Origin: Prorocentrum cordatum
Taxonomy: Eukaryota > Sar > Dinophyceae > Prorocentrales > Prorocentraceae
NCBI GenBank assembly: GCA_963575745.1
Contig: CAUYUJ010012614.1
Span: 332,501-396,500 of the forward strand
Length of the DNA: 64,000 nt
Direction: 5' to 3'
Shown: positions 21,421 through 31,835 of the stretch, piece after piece
How the letters are laid out: every line of letters begins with the position of its first letter
Numbering within the stretch: position 1 is the stretch's first letter
Made by a program: the position numbers and the translations under genes
The notes under the pieces: generated by a model
The model's database searches: none
Told to the model about the DNA's origin: nothing
What the model saw: only the letters and a program-made list of their open reading frames with translations

Positions 21421-22602
21421 AGCCGTCTTCCGCATCCTCGTTTTATGCAGTGAAGGCCCCTTCGAGACGAAGCGCCCGCTTGCGATGCAGGCCCTCCCCT
21501 GTTCCCCCCATCGGCGCGCGGCCCCAGGGCGTGCGAGGCAGAATCCGCCTGTCACGGGGCGGCGGGGCCGGCCAGGTGCGACCAGGTGGGAGATCTTCAG
21601 GGTCCGACCTTTCCTCGACCCCATCCCCCCGATCGCGCCCGCCGATGCCCCACCTCCCCTCTCTTCCTCCACTTGCTTGCCGCCCTCCTCCTCCTTCTGT
21701 CCCCCCCCCTGCTGCTAGTCCCCCGCCTCCTTTTTTTGTTTGTTTGCGCGCTGTGCGCCGCAGACGTCGCGGAGTTGCGTCGCGCGTCGGCCGCTCGTGA
21801 CAATGCAAGGCGACTCTGGTCGCCCATGGCAGGGCTACAAACGGTCGCAACGCGCGCACATATGCCAGCAAGCCAGGGGCTGCCCTGGCGATGAAGCTGC
21901 CCGGCCAAGTCGCGGCGCAAACCGCCCGGGCCCGCGTCCGCGCGCGGGGGCGCGTATTGGATCGCTTGCCTGATCGCAATGCGCTTAACCACGCTGCGCG
22001 CGCGCGGACAAATAAACTCGGGCAGTGCGGTCAGCACGGAAGCGCTCCGCGCACGCCTCGCACATTTGCGCAATCTTCACGAGCGGCTGTCCGCCAACAC
22101 ATTCGCCGAATCTGTATTTGCAGTGGGGTGTTTGTGGAAGTTGATGGAAACAGATCCTGACATTCTGCTTTTCCTGTCGCCCCTTTCGGGGCCCTCTGCG
22201 GCCGCTGCCCCCGTGGGGCGCCCAAGGCGGGTGGGTCAATGCCAGCAGCTGCCCCCATTGCCCTGCAGCCTGGGACGGACCACGAAGTCGATGCACAGGA
22301 AAGCTTGAACATTGAGATACAAAAGGGCCCAGTATGCACCCGTGCAGCACGAAAGCGACGTGGACGAAGTAAACCACAAAGTCACACGTGGCCAGCACCG
22401 ATGAGGAAGCTGCTGGGGAAAAATTACCTGCATGAATTTCTCTCGGTCTTGGCCAACCCATCGATAAAAGCAAGACCCACACCAGTGAATGCTGCAACAT
22501 CTCCAGGTTGCCACAAGCACGCCGCGATGAGACGCCGAGAGTGGCTGCATGACCGGTTGGAGCCAAAAGGGGAGCCGCCCGGTCGCGCGCCGCTTGTGCT
22601 TG
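21421..22602. other. intergenic, no supported gene
   Basis: GC-rich DNA with pyrimidine-rich patches near 21640-21740. Frames on both strands overlap each other and show low-complexity composition. I see no gene. Confidence 0.4.
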
Positions 22603-22671
22603 AGGAGGAGGAGGAGGAGATGGAGACGGAGGAGGAGGAGGAGGAGGAGGAGGAGGAGGAGGAGGAGGAGG
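22603..22671. repeat. (GGA)n array
   Basis: About 70 bp of GGA. The following 90 bases read as a possible exon end (RMYLNEIFSG), too short to call. Confidence 0.85.
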
Positions 22672-22797
22672 ACGGGCACTGCCCGCCCCATGGACGGTCC
22701 GCCCCCGCTGCGGCCCTCCGACCAGCCGCACTGCCCGGGCGGATGTACCTCAACGAGATCTTCTCGGGGGCTCGTAGAGGGGGGGTTAGCCCAAGGT

Positions 22798-22990
22798 GGG
22801 TTTGGGGAGCGAACTCAGCTAGATGCTCACATTCCCAGACTCACTCGACTCATGATCAAGAAACGACTCAGAATGAGAAACTGGGCCCCGGGAGTGGGTC
22901 GAGACCTTTGGGGGTCGACGTCGTCAACAAATCACGACGCCGGGGGTTTGGGGTTGGGGAACGAACTCAATTGGATGCTCACATTTATTT
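22798..22990 (+). repeat. direct duplication and dispersed GTCGAGACC block
   Basis: A GTTTGGGG..CGAACTCA..T.GATGCTCACATT segment occurs at ~22799-22832 and again at ~22948-22986. Between them (22875-22945) lies a GTCGAGACC...GGGGTCGACGT block that recurs at ~46730-46780 and, with wider context, near 24601, 42981 and 50540. Confidence 0.65.
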
Positions 22991-23270
22991 GCTTCTTCCG
23001 GTACATCCTTGACCACTTTCGTTGGCCGCGCCCCGCTCGAAAAGCTTTGAAACGGGTTTCCAAGGCCCTTGCATCCGTACAGTGGAGACCCATTCCAAGA
23101 ACCGCCCTGCTTGCCTCCAGGGTGCCCTGGGTTTCTTGGGTTTCGATGGTTTTGCCATGGAGAGCGTGACGTTCCCACACCAAAAAAAGTCGAGGGACGT
23201 CCTGGGGCCTCGGGGTTGGGCCTCCTGTGGAAGGTTTCTCTTGTGGGCTGGTCTCCACTGTACTAAACGG

Positions 23271-23475
23271 GCCGACTGTGCCCCACCCGTATGTCCCCTG
23301 TCCTGGGCGTTCACTAAGCAGCCCTGTCCTCCTCGATTCCCTCTGGGCTCGTTCACTACACGACTTCGCGTGACTTCGCGTGTCGGGGTGGTCATGATGG
23401 GGGTGGTTTTTTGTTTGACCTGTCTTCTCGCGCATCCTTAACTATGCGGGCCGACTGTGCCCCACCCGTACGTCC
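23271..23475 (+). repeat. 176-bp-spaced direct repeat
   Basis: The word GGGCCGACTGTGCCCCACCC (followed by GTA.GTCCCC) occurs at ~23271 and ~23447. The second copy leads into a plausible terminal exon, the first does not, so an exon start may have been duplicated. Confidence 0.7.
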
Positions 23476-23582
23476 CCCCGATCTTCAAGCTCCTCGAGGC
23501 GCGGCCGCTGGACGACGAGCGGCGGCGCGAGGCGCTCCTGGTGGGCACCCCCAACGAGGCCGAGGACGACCTCGACCTGTAG
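23463..23582 (+). CDS. candidate terminal exon, protein C-terminus
   Basis: A short frame reading ...PYVPPIFKLLEARPLDD.., rich in charged residues, ending ...EAEDDLDL and TAG at 23580-23582. The composition (Leu/Glu/Arg/Asp) is unlike the surrounding repeats and looks like a true protein tail. The upstream exon is not identifiable in this window. No family assigned. Confidence 0.4.
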   Translation, partial: HPYVPPIFKLLEARPLDDERRREALLVGTPNEAEDDLDL

Positions 23583-23879
23583 GGCCGCTCCGCGGCGCGG
23601 CCGCGGGGCGGCGCGCCGCGGCGTGCCGCGGCGCCCTCGCCTCGTAAGTGGGGCACTGATCCTTCCGACGACCCTGAGAGCCGACGTTGCAAATAAATTG
23701 CAACATCGCAAAAAATCACGTCCAGAGCCCCAGACCCCATCTTTCTGCGTCACTTTTCGAGCCGCATCGATCCGTGAGGGTCCAGGGGCCCGAAATCGAG
23801 CCGAACGAACCTCCCAGTGTCACAAAAAAGTGCAACGCAAGGATCTCAGGAAAAGCTCCCCCCCAGTAGGGCTTGTTTC

Positions 23880-24080
23880 GACTCCTCCGATTCGATTCGA
23901 TTCGATTTCGATGGATTCCGATTCCGATTCGATTCGACTTCGGATTCCGATTTGAATGCCGATTCCTCAAAGGAGGCCTACTAGCCTGTCGATTTCTCCC
24001 GATTCGACTTTTCCCGACTTGGCTGCCGATTCCTGCCGATCCTACTCCTTTCGATCGCCGATCCGACTTATCGATTCGAC
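23880..24080 (+). repeat. GATTC/CCGATT pentamer-hexamer array
   Basis: Dense GATTC, TCCGATTC and CGACTT words. A related tract lies at 50955-51175. Confidence 0.8.
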
Positions 24081-24432
24081 TCCTGGGCTCTTCTGCCTCA
24101 CCACCCACCAAGCCACCCCAACCCAACCCGAAGGCTTCCATTTGCCCTCTATTTCCGGTGGAGGGAAGGCCGAGGAACACAAGTAAAACACACATGGAAC
24201 CTGTACCCCGCCCAACCCGAAAATCTGGTCTTCGGGTTGGGTTGGGGTGGTCTGGTAGGCATTCACTGGCCCAGCAGTTGCCCCCTACCCCCCCCTCTCG
24301 CGCTGCCTCGCCGAACCCCCTCTCGCGCCTCCCCCTCGGCGCCCCCCCCCTCGCGCCCCTGGCCCTCCCCCCCCCCCTTGTGCGGCCTCCCCCGCGTGCG
24401 CGCCGCGCGCCGCTCCCCCAGCGCGCGCCGCC

Positions 24433-24463
<31 letters not shown>

Positions 24464-24600
24464 CCGGACTTGGCGGGGGGGGGGGCCCTGGCCGCTGCCC
24501 CCCCCCCCGGGCTGTCCTCAGACAGACTCCCTCGCGCTGTGAACAGAAGCTCCCCTCGAGTCATGAAGACAGACACGACGGGAGGCTGTGCGCTCCTCTC
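24081..24600. other. low-complexity intergenic DNA with (GA)n
   Basis: Pyrimidine-rich sequence with C runs, then a (GA)n dinucleotide array at 24432-24460, then G and C homopolymers. No gene. Confidence 0.5.
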
Positions 24601-24700
24601 GGCCTCCGGGGGCCCTCCTCACAGGGCCGCGGGACCGTCACAAGCAACGATCCAGGACGAGGCACCGGTCCTGGGGAAAGGGTCCAGACCTGGGGGCCTC
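24601..24700 (+). repeat. dispersed 'GGGGCC..GATCCAGGA' repeat, copy
   Basis: A block with GGGGGCCCTC, GGGACCGTCACAAGCAACGA, CAGGACGA and CTGGGGAAAGGG words. Similar blocks occur at 42981-43050, 46659-46780 and 50540-50617, three of them directly upstream of a trinucleotide array. Confidence 0.65.
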
Positions 24701-25690
24701 TGGGGGGCCCCTTGGGGCCATCTTGGGGCCATCTTGGGACCTCTCGGGGCCTCCTGGTCAAACAAGAGGGGAGCTTCAACCAGGGCCCCCCCCCCCAGGA
24801 GGCCAAAATGGGGCGAGAAGAGCTCTGGGCGTCGACGCGAAAACATCACGGCGTCGGGGGTCCGGGCCCGCAGATCGGCATCGAGAGGAAAGGCCGGTCC
24901 GCAGAGCGGCCAGCCGGAGGAGAGGCCCGTCCCCGGGAGGGGCAGGGCGGTGGCGCTGGGGAGCCAGGCCGCGGGCAGGGCAAGCAGGGCGTTGGTGAGG
25001 GTCCTCCCGCCTCGGAGGAGGAGGAGTCCCCCGGAGGAGTCCCCAGGCGTGCGCTGTCCGGAGTTTTTCGGTGCGCGGTTCCTGGAGGTCCCGGCCCTGT
25101 CCCTGTGAGGAACTCCTGGAGGCCTCGCGCGGCGCGCAGTGGTAACATGATTTGGTTTACGTGTCAGTTCCGTAAGCTGCGGGTCGACGCTCGCGCGGCG
25201 ACGCCAGTCCGACGGAAGTCCGACGTGAATCCATTGCAGTCCGACGTGAATCCGACGTAGATCCGACGTGGATCCGACGCGAATAGGGTCTCAAGTTGCC
25301 GCGCGGCCTCCAGGACTTTCTTGATATTTTTCCCCGGGGCCGGCGTCTCGCCCCGAGCGCTCCCGGGGCCGGGTGAGAGGCCAAGCGCGGCGAAAGACTC
25401 CCCGTCCGGACTTTTCTCACGGCGCGAGCGTGGCTGTCAGCCACGCGCAGAAGGGAGCGGCAGCGCAGAGGGGAGTAGGGGGAGGGCCGACTGCACGTGA
25501 GAGAGGCCCTTCGCCGGAGTGACCGCTGGTGGGGGCCCACCGGGGTCCCCCGATGGCCGAGCGCGGTGCGATGGTAGCGTCTTGCGCGATTGTGCTAAGT
25601 CCCCCCGCGCCCCCCCCCCCCCCCCCAAAGCAGCGCACCAAGGGCCACTTTTACCCAGGGTCGCTCCTGCGTGTAGCTGAGAGGGGGGAG
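24701..25690. other. intergenic, repeats
   Basis: CTTGGGG-type words (24700-24760), a purine-rich part, and a short TCCGACGT.AATC tandem repeat (25205-25285, units of 11-15 bp). No gene supported. Confidence 0.45.
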
Positions 25691-25770
25691 GCTTCTCAGA
25701 AGCACCCCTGTTTCTCAGGAGGCGCGGGCCTCCTGGCGCCTCCCAAGACGCAGCCTCCTTCTGAGAAGCC
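25690..25770. repeat. hairpin with CTTCTCAGAAG arms
   Basis: GGCTTCTCAGAAG (25690-25702) pairs perfectly with CTTCTGAGAAGCC (25758-25770) around a 55-base spacer that has its own GGAGGCGCGGGCCTCC dyad. The same arm sequence builds two hairpins at 50160-50267. Confidence 0.75.
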
Positions 25771-26159
25771 CTCCCCCTACCCCTTCGTGCGCGCCGCCAG
25801 AGCCTGGCTGGGTCCCCTTCCTCGCGCGCCAGGGGGCTCGACTTGAATGGTGGCTCGTCGATCTCCATTGCCGTTCTCGTTTCGGCCCTGTTTTTGGCAG
25901 CACAGAGGCAGGACGAAGACAGAACGAGGCGGACAGCATCGAGGCGGGATGAAGACGGAGCGAGGGACAGCGGAAACGAAAGCGAGCCCGGAAGACGCTG
26001 CTGAGGCCGAGCCCCGTCGCGCGCCCTGCCTCGCGCGCCCGGGCCCGGGCGGGCGCGGGGGTCGCGCGCTTGCCACTCGCCGCACGGATCTGGGCATCGG
26101 CGCCTCGCCCGCTTGCTCCCTGTTCGCTGCACCCCCGCGGCCGCCAGACGTGGTCGCAC

Positions 26160-26452
26160 AGGCTGCTGCAAGTCCTTCTGCAAGTCCTCCTCCTCCTCCT
26201 CCTTCCCCTCCTCCTCCTCCTCCTCCTCCTTCCCCTTCTCCTCCTCCTCCTCCTCCTCCTCGTCCTTCCCCTCCTTCCCCTCCTCAACCTCCACCTTCTT
26301 CCCCTCCGCCTCCTTCTCCTCCTCCTCCTCCTCCTCCTGCTCGTCCTCCTCCTCCTCCTCCTCCTCCTCCTCCTCTATCTCCTCCTCCTCCTGCTCCTCC
26401 TCCTCCTCCTCCTCCTCCTCCTCCTCCTGCTGCTCCTTCTCTCCCCCTCCTG
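26160..26452. repeat. (CTC)n pyrimidine array
   Basis: About 290 bases of CTC/CTT on the + strand. Ser-, Pro-, Leu- or (minus) Glu-rich frames from it are not genes. Confidence 0.85.
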
Positions 26453-26755
26453 GAAGTTGGAGTCAGCTCTGGGGCCTGAGGTGGAACAGCATTGGTTCCA
26501 GCGAGCAGGGAGGGCGGGCACGGGCAGGTTCGAGGCGCTGGGTTCCAGTCCGTTTTCGGGCCTCCGATCCGAGAATCAACATGACGAGCCAGGTTCATGA
26601 ACACTTGTCGCTGCAAGCGGAGATGGAGCCCGCTCAATTGGAAACTCTCCTTTGCTTTTGTCGCGGCTCCGCCACGTGAGGAGCTCGCTCCACACCTCTG
26701 CTCCTCCACCTCTTCCGCCTCCTCGCCATCGGCTCCCTTCCCTCTCCCTCCCCAG

Positions 26756-26830
26756 ATCTTTGACGTCGACGGCGGCGGCCTCATCAGCGTCGGGGTGCTG
26801 GAGCGATCCCTGATGAAGTTCGACGGCAGC
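26756..26830 (+). CDS. candidate exon with a degenerate EF-hand
   Basis: It follows a long pyrimidine tract ending CCCAG (acceptor at 26754-26755) and reads IFDVDGGGLISVGVLERSLM then KFDGS, before a possible GT donor at 26831. The pattern D-x-D-x-x-G-x-I resembles an EF-hand calcium loop. Position 5 is Gly and position 12 is Val instead of Asp/Asn/Ser and Glu, so calcium binding is doubtful. I do not see neighbouring exons of the same protein with certainty. It may be an isolated exon of a large-intron gene or a decayed copy. Confidence 0.45.
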
Positions 26831-26904
26831 GTGTTCACAGAGGCTTCCTCCCCCCCGCCCTCTGGCGGCAACTTGGATCCGCCACGTGATGCGAATCTGA
26901 GGAG

Positions 26905-27506
26905 GAGGATGAGGGTGAGGCTGACGATGAGGATGACGATGATGATGTCGGTGACGATTACGATGATGGTGACGATGGCGACGATGGCGATGATGGTGAT
27001 GACGATGCTGCTGCCCTGCTGATGATGATGCTGCTGCCGATGATACTGCTGCTGATGATGCTGCTGCTGAGGATACTGATGCTGAGGATGATGATGACTA
27101 TGATGATGCTGATGCTGATGATGATGCTGATGATACTGGTGACCATGATGGTGACGGTGATGGTGATGGTGATGGTGATGATAATGGTGGTTGCGATGGT
27201 GGGGCTGATGATGATACTTACGATGACAATGACGATGTCGATGCCGATGCTGATGATGCTGCTGATAATGCTGATGGTGATACTGCTGATGGTGATGATG
27301 ATGAAGATGATGCTGATGCTGATGATGAAGATGATGATGATGCGGCTGCTGCTGCTGATGATGATGATGATGAGGATGATGACATTGACGACTATGATTC
27401 TGATGAGGATGCTGCTGAGGATGCTACTGTTGATGACGATGAGGATGATGATTATGATGATTCTGATCGTCGGTGTCGGCGTCGTCGTCGGTGTCGTCGT
27501 CGCCGT

Positions 27507-27594
<88 letters not shown>

Positions 27595-27596
27595 TT
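26905..27596. repeat. (ATG)n then (GTC)n arrays
   Basis: About 560 bp of interrupted ATG/CTG trinucleotides, then about 130 bp of nearly pure GTC (27468-27596). Met/Leu-, Ile/Ser- and Val-rich frames on both strands are artefacts. Confidence 0.9.
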
Positions 27597-28164
27597 GGTC
27601 TCGGCCTCGCCGTCTTCCTCGACACGCGCATCACCGCGCGTCGCCGTGGCAGCCAACAAGTCCTGTCTCGCTCGAGCGAATGCCCAGAGCCGACGTGCCG
27701 AGCCTCCCAAGCGGCGTGCCGTCCCTCTGCCGGGCCCCTTGGCCTTTCCCGCCTCCTTCGTCGTTCTGCCCGCCTCCCTGCCTCTTGCTGCTCGGGCGGC
27801 TCCCGCTCGCGCGGGGCCCGTGGCCCCCTGCCCACCGCCTCCCGAGCCTTGCGGCGCCCTTCGGGCCGTCCTGGCCGCGCGCCGCACGAGGACCGCTGGG
27901 GGCATGGGGCTGTCAGCTGCTCGAGGATAGCTGCTAAACGGAGCTAACAAGCGGCAGTATGTATCCAAAGATAAGACATAGTATGGGGACGATCTTTCTA
28001 CCATTTCTGTTTTTTGTATGTGTTTTTGTGTGGCGATTGTTATTCGTCAAATCCGCCTGTATAGGGGGACATGCCCGACCTAAAACTGGTGGCCTGAACC
28101 TGGATGGCAATCATCAGAGCGCGCTTCTCACCGCCCTGCCGCTCGAGCTGCCCTCCCGCGGCAG
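27597..28164. other. no supported gene
   Basis: GC-rich until ~27930, then a short lower-GC stretch. A block at 28048-28085 (AATCCGCCTGTA...GCCCGACCTAA) recurs at 57000-57036. Confidence 0.45.
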
Positions 28165-28250
28165 GACACCCTCGGCGAGCTGCTCGGTGCCGTCCCGCAC
28201 GGCCCCGGGCCTTACGGCGAGGAGGCCGTCAGCATCAAGGCGCGCCTGTG
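28165..28250 (+). CDS. candidate internal exon
   Basis: Preceded by a CCCGCGGCAG acceptor-like word, it reads DTLGELLGAVPHGPGPYGEE then AVSIKARLW and meets a GT at 28251. The composition is protein-like and unlike the surrounding DNA. No family assigned; the host gene is unclear. Confidence 0.35.
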
Positions 28251-28333
28251 GTTTAGTGGGCCTTGTCGTGGGGGGGTGGGGTGGAAGCATGCCCAGCTTC
28301 TTTCGCATCGGGATCAATTCGCGACGAACTTTT

Positions 28334-28433
28334 TTGTTGTTGCTGCTGTTGTTGTGGTGGTTGTTGTTATTGTTGTCGAAGCTGTTGCTGTTGCTACTGT
28401 TGTTTTGGTTATACTTGCTGTTGTTGTTATTGG

Positions 28434-28471
<38 letters not shown>

Positions 28472-28650
28472 TTGTGGTTGTGGTTGTGGTTGTTGCTGTT
28501 GCTGTTGCTGTTACTGCTGCTGTTGTTGTTGTTGCTGTTGATGTTGTTGGTGTTGGTGTTGGTGTTGGTGTTGTTGTTGCTGCTGCTGTTATTGCTGCTG
28601 CTGTTGTTGTGGTTGTGGTTCTGGTTGTTGCTGTTGCTGTTGCTGTTGTT
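28334..28650. repeat. TTG/CTG trinucleotide array
   Basis: About 315 bp of TTG, CTG and GGT trinucleotides. It directly precedes the first copy of the TTG-bounded family. Confidence 0.9.
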
Positions 28651-29328
28651 GAATTATCATTTCTGAAGAATAATTATTGTTGATCCCCCCACCGGCGCAT
28701 ACTGCTTTTTCTCAATCAAACTGTGCCCCTCGACGCTCGCTTTTTGACAGGGAAAGCCTTGAGGCTCAAACTGGGCCCCTGGCCCCCGGGTTACAACAAC
28801 AACGGCTCCCGCCTGAGACTTCCTTACAATTTAGAGCCAGGACCCTCGCTCCCGCCCGAGACTTCCTCGCATTTTATTCAGGAATCGCGCTCTCGCTTGG
28901 GACTTCCTTACAATCTATTCAGGAATCGCTCTCCCGGCGCTCTGGAGTCGCGCTCTCGCTGGAGACTTGCTTGCAACTTACTGAAGAATGGCCCTGCGTT
29001 GGAATTTCCTGCAATTTGCCCAAGCGCCGCGCTTCCGACACCCAGGCACCCATGAGTCGCGCCCGTTGTGGCCCCATGTGCATGCCCTTCGTGGCCCCGC
29101 TGTCGCCATTTGTGTCCCCCTGATTGTCCTACGTGGCCCAGTTGCTACCCTCAGTGGCCCCATAGTTGCCTTCTGTGGCCCCGCATTATCTGCACTTCGT
29201 GGCCCCCGCTCGTTCGCGCTCTTCGTGGCCCCATACGCATTCCCTTCGTGTCCCCGCTGTCGCCCTTCGTGGCCTACTTCGTGCCCTTCGTGGCCCTGCT
29301 GTCGTTCTCTCTCGCTCTCGCTTTCGCT

Positions 29329-29378
<50 letters not shown>

Positions 29379-29633
29379 GTCGTCGTGGTCGGTCCCCTGT
29401 CCGTCCCTCTTGGGGTCGGGTCGACGGTCCGCGGCCGCCCCGCCGATCAGCGCTGCCGCGGGCCAGGCCGACGGTCCGCGGCCGCCCCGCCGCTTGCCGG
29501 GGCCCGGCCTGCAGGGAAGAAAGGTATATCCCCCAAAAGGGGTTCGATCGAAGCCGAAGAGGGCGGGTGCCGAGGGTTTGGGAAATAGTGTTATTGGACA
29601 CTCGAGCATATAAGGGCGAACCGTCTTAAAATT
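28651..29633 (+). mobile_element. TTG-bounded repeat family, copy 1
   Basis: The head is GAATTATCATTTCTGAAGAA then TAATTATTGTTGATCCCC; the tail is GAGCATATAAGGGCGAAC.GTCTTAAA, immediately followed by TTG repeats. Inside: an ACAACAACGGCTCCCGCC block, degenerate ~45-bp units containing ACTTCCT.ACAAT..ATTCAGG, 21-bp CTTCGTGGCCCC repeats (29060-29300), a GTC stretch, and a CCCC/GGGG hairpin near the tail. No protein of its own is supported, so it is non-autonomous or SINE-like. Confidence 0.75.
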
Positions 29634-29703
29634 ATTGTTGCTGTTGTTGTTGTTCTTGTTGTCGTCGTCGTCGTCGTCGTGGTTATTGTTATTGTTGTTG
29701 TGC
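29634..29703. repeat. TTG/GTC array joining copies 1 and 2
   Basis: About 70 bp of trinucleotides exactly between the tail of one copy and the head of the next. Confidence 0.85.
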
Positions 29704-30405
29704 ATAGTTTTGATTTCTAAAAAATAATTATAGTTGATCCCCCTGCCCGGTAACTATCGCATTTTTGAGTTAAGGTCTTCTCCCGGGACTCGCATCCCGT
29801 TTTTTGCAAGGGCAAATGAGGTGTCACCAAATTGGGCCTTTGGTCCCAGGTTTACAACAACGGTTCCCGCCTGATGCTTCCTGACAATTTATTTCCCAGT
29901 CGCGCTTAGGGACGTCCTCACAATGTATGAAGGAACCGCGCTCTCGCGTGGGACTTTCTCGCAATTTATTCAGACGCCGCGCCCTCGACACTCAGGAGCC
30001 GCGCTTTCCTTGTGGATTTCCTCACGATTCATTTGGGAATCGCGCTGTCGCTTGAGATTTCCTTGCGATTCATGCAGGTGCAGGACGTACGCTTCAGCAA
30101 CCCGCATGCTGGACCTGGACGCCCGGGCCCGCTCTACCCGCCCGATCTGCCCGTCTGGTCTGTCAGGCGCTTTCGGCTCCTAGCCTCCTCCTGCTACTCC
30201 CTCTCGTGCTCCGTCCTTGTCCCTTCCTTCCATCCGTCCTCTCTTCCCCTGCCTTAGAAGCTGCGCGTAATACACGTTGCAGGTAAGACAGATCTATAGC
30301 CCCTAATGGGACACGGTCGAGGATGAAGAGGGTGGGTATCGATTGCTTGGGATTGACGTATTGAATGGCCCGCGAGCAGATAAGAGCGAACAGTCTTAAC
30401 ATAAT
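29704..30405 (+). mobile_element. TTG-bounded repeat family, copy 2
   Basis: The head is TTGATTTCTAAAAAATAATT with GTTGATCCCCCTGCCC; the tail is GCGAGCAGATAAGAGCGAAC, then AGTCTTAA and a TTG array. It lacks the 21-bp GTGGCCCC repeats and the GTC stretch of copy 1. It has the ~45-bp internal units and a different block before the tail (CTGCGCGTAATACACGTTGC) that copy 4 shares. Confidence 0.75.
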
Positions 30406-30674
30406 ACTTGTTGTTGTTTTTGTTGCTGCTGCTGTTGCTGCTGCTACGGCTGCTGCTGTTGTTGTTGTTGTTGTTCCCCACATCCAAAGTGGGGTTCTTG
30501 TTTTCTCTGGACACCCCGCGCAGGAACAGGAACACACACACACACACCCACTCACACTCACTCACACTCTCTCATCATCAACCTCATCAGCATCATCGAT
30601 GATGCTCTCTCACATGCTTAGCCACTCACATACTCATCATCATCATCTCTTGCACTCTCTCACACGCTCATGAA

Positions 30675-30705
<31 letters not shown>

Positions 30706-30833
30706 GGCATCGGCATCATCCTCATTCAAACATCATCATCGCCACCACCACTCACAATCAATCATCATCCTCTTCACCACTCATCTTCACCACCACTCAT
30801 CATCTTCATCCTCATCATCGTTGAGTAAATTGT
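30406..30833. repeat. TTG/CTG array, CA repeats and (CAT)n
   Basis: A TTG/CTG array (30406-30475), a short unique stretch, a CACACACA tract (~30533-30580) and CAT trinucleotides to ~30825. No gene. Confidence 0.8.
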
Positions 30834-31773
30834 GAGGAAGTCTCAGGCGGGAGCCCCCTCCCTATGGGGCCCGCAGATCATGTTGGTAATCCGAGCGGGT
30901 CATCGGAATCCTGTAACTGTCGTCACTTTTGAGCTCCCCAGGCCTGAAAATGGAGGAAGTCTCAGGCGGGAGCCTCGTCTGTGAGTGAATTGGGAGGAAG
31001 TCTCAGGCGGGAGCTCCCTCCCTATGGGGCCCGCAGATCATGTTGGTAATCCGAGCGGGTCATCGGAATCCTGTAACTGTCGTCACTTTTGGGCTCCTCA
31101 AGCCTGAATTTGGAGGAAGTCTCAGGCGGGAGCCTCGTCTGTGAGTGAATTGTGAGGAAGTCTCAGGCGGGAGCCCCCTCCCTATGGGGCCCGCAGATCA
31201 TGTTGGTAATCCGAGCGGGTCATCGGAACCCTGTAACTGTCGTCACTTTTGAGCTCCCCAGGCTTGAAAATGGAGGAAGTCTCAGGCGGGAGCCTCGTCT
31301 GTGAGTGAATTGGGAGGAAGTCTCAGGCGGGAGCTCCCTCCCTATGGGGCCCGCAGATCATGTTGGTAATCCGAGCGGGTCATCGGAATCCTGTAACTGT
31401 CGTCACTGTTGGGCTCCTCAAGCCTGAATTTGGAGGAAGTCTCAGGCGGGAGCCTCGTCTGTGAGTGAATTCTGAGGAAGGCTCAGGCGGGAGCCCCCTC
31501 CCTATGGGGCCCGCAGATCATGTTGGTAATCCGAGCGGGTCATCGGAACCCTTGTAACTGTCGTCACTTTTGGGCTCGTCAAGCCTGAATTTGGAGGAAG
31601 TCTCAGGCGGGAGCCTCGTCTCTGAGTGAATTGTGAGGAAGTCTCAGGCGGGAGCTCCCTCCCTATGGGGCCCGCAGATCATGTTGGTAATCCGAGCGGG
31701 TCATCGGAACCCTGTAACTGTCGTCACTTTTGGGCTCCTCAAGCTTGAATATGGAGGAAGTCTCAGGCGGTTT
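30834..31773. repeat. 160-bp satellite, about six units
   Basis: Units start (GAGGAAG) at 30834, 30994, 31154, 31314, 31474 and 31635; the last is cut at 31773. Each unit contains GGAAGTCTCAGGCGGGAGC twice. Units 1 and 3 end CCCCAGG.(C/T)TGAAAA; units 2, 4 and 5 end CTCAAGCCTGAATTT, and unit 6 has CTCAAGCTTGAATA. This hints at a 320-bp dimer in the first part. The repeated word is the reverse complement of the CTCCCGCCTGAGACTTCC block inside the TTG-bounded elements. Confidence 0.9.
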
Positions 31774-31780
31774 TGTCCAG

Positions 31781-31835
31781 GGCGGAGGCGAAGCAGCTCG
31801 CGGCAGAGCTGGGCTTCGTGCTGCCTTCCGCCTGA
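31781..31835 (+). CDS. weak candidate terminal exon
   Basis: After TTTTGTCCAG at the point where the satellite breaks off, a 17-codon frame reads AEAKQLAAELGFVLPSA and a TGA stop. It is helical and protein-like but very short, so chance is quite possible. Confidence 0.2.

Noticed and set aside
20657-21718. 353-codon plus-strand frame
   Set aside because: Runs through CTTGGGG repeats and the alternating tract; no part looks like a protein and the opposite strand is open too.
26958-28004. 348-codon minus-strand and 302-codon plus-strand frames
   Set aside because: They follow ATG and GTC microsatellites and are rich in Ile/Ser/Thr or Met/Val runs.
29540-29560. T-loop-like GGGGTTCGATC near the tail of element copy 1 as sign of a tRNA origin
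   Set aside because: The word changes in other copies (GGGGGTACGATC, GGGACACGGTCG) while the C-run/G-run pairing remains; no cloverleaf could be drawn.
30834-31773. CRISPR-like array
   Set aside because: The intervening sequence is the same in each unit, so there are no spacers; this is a satellite.
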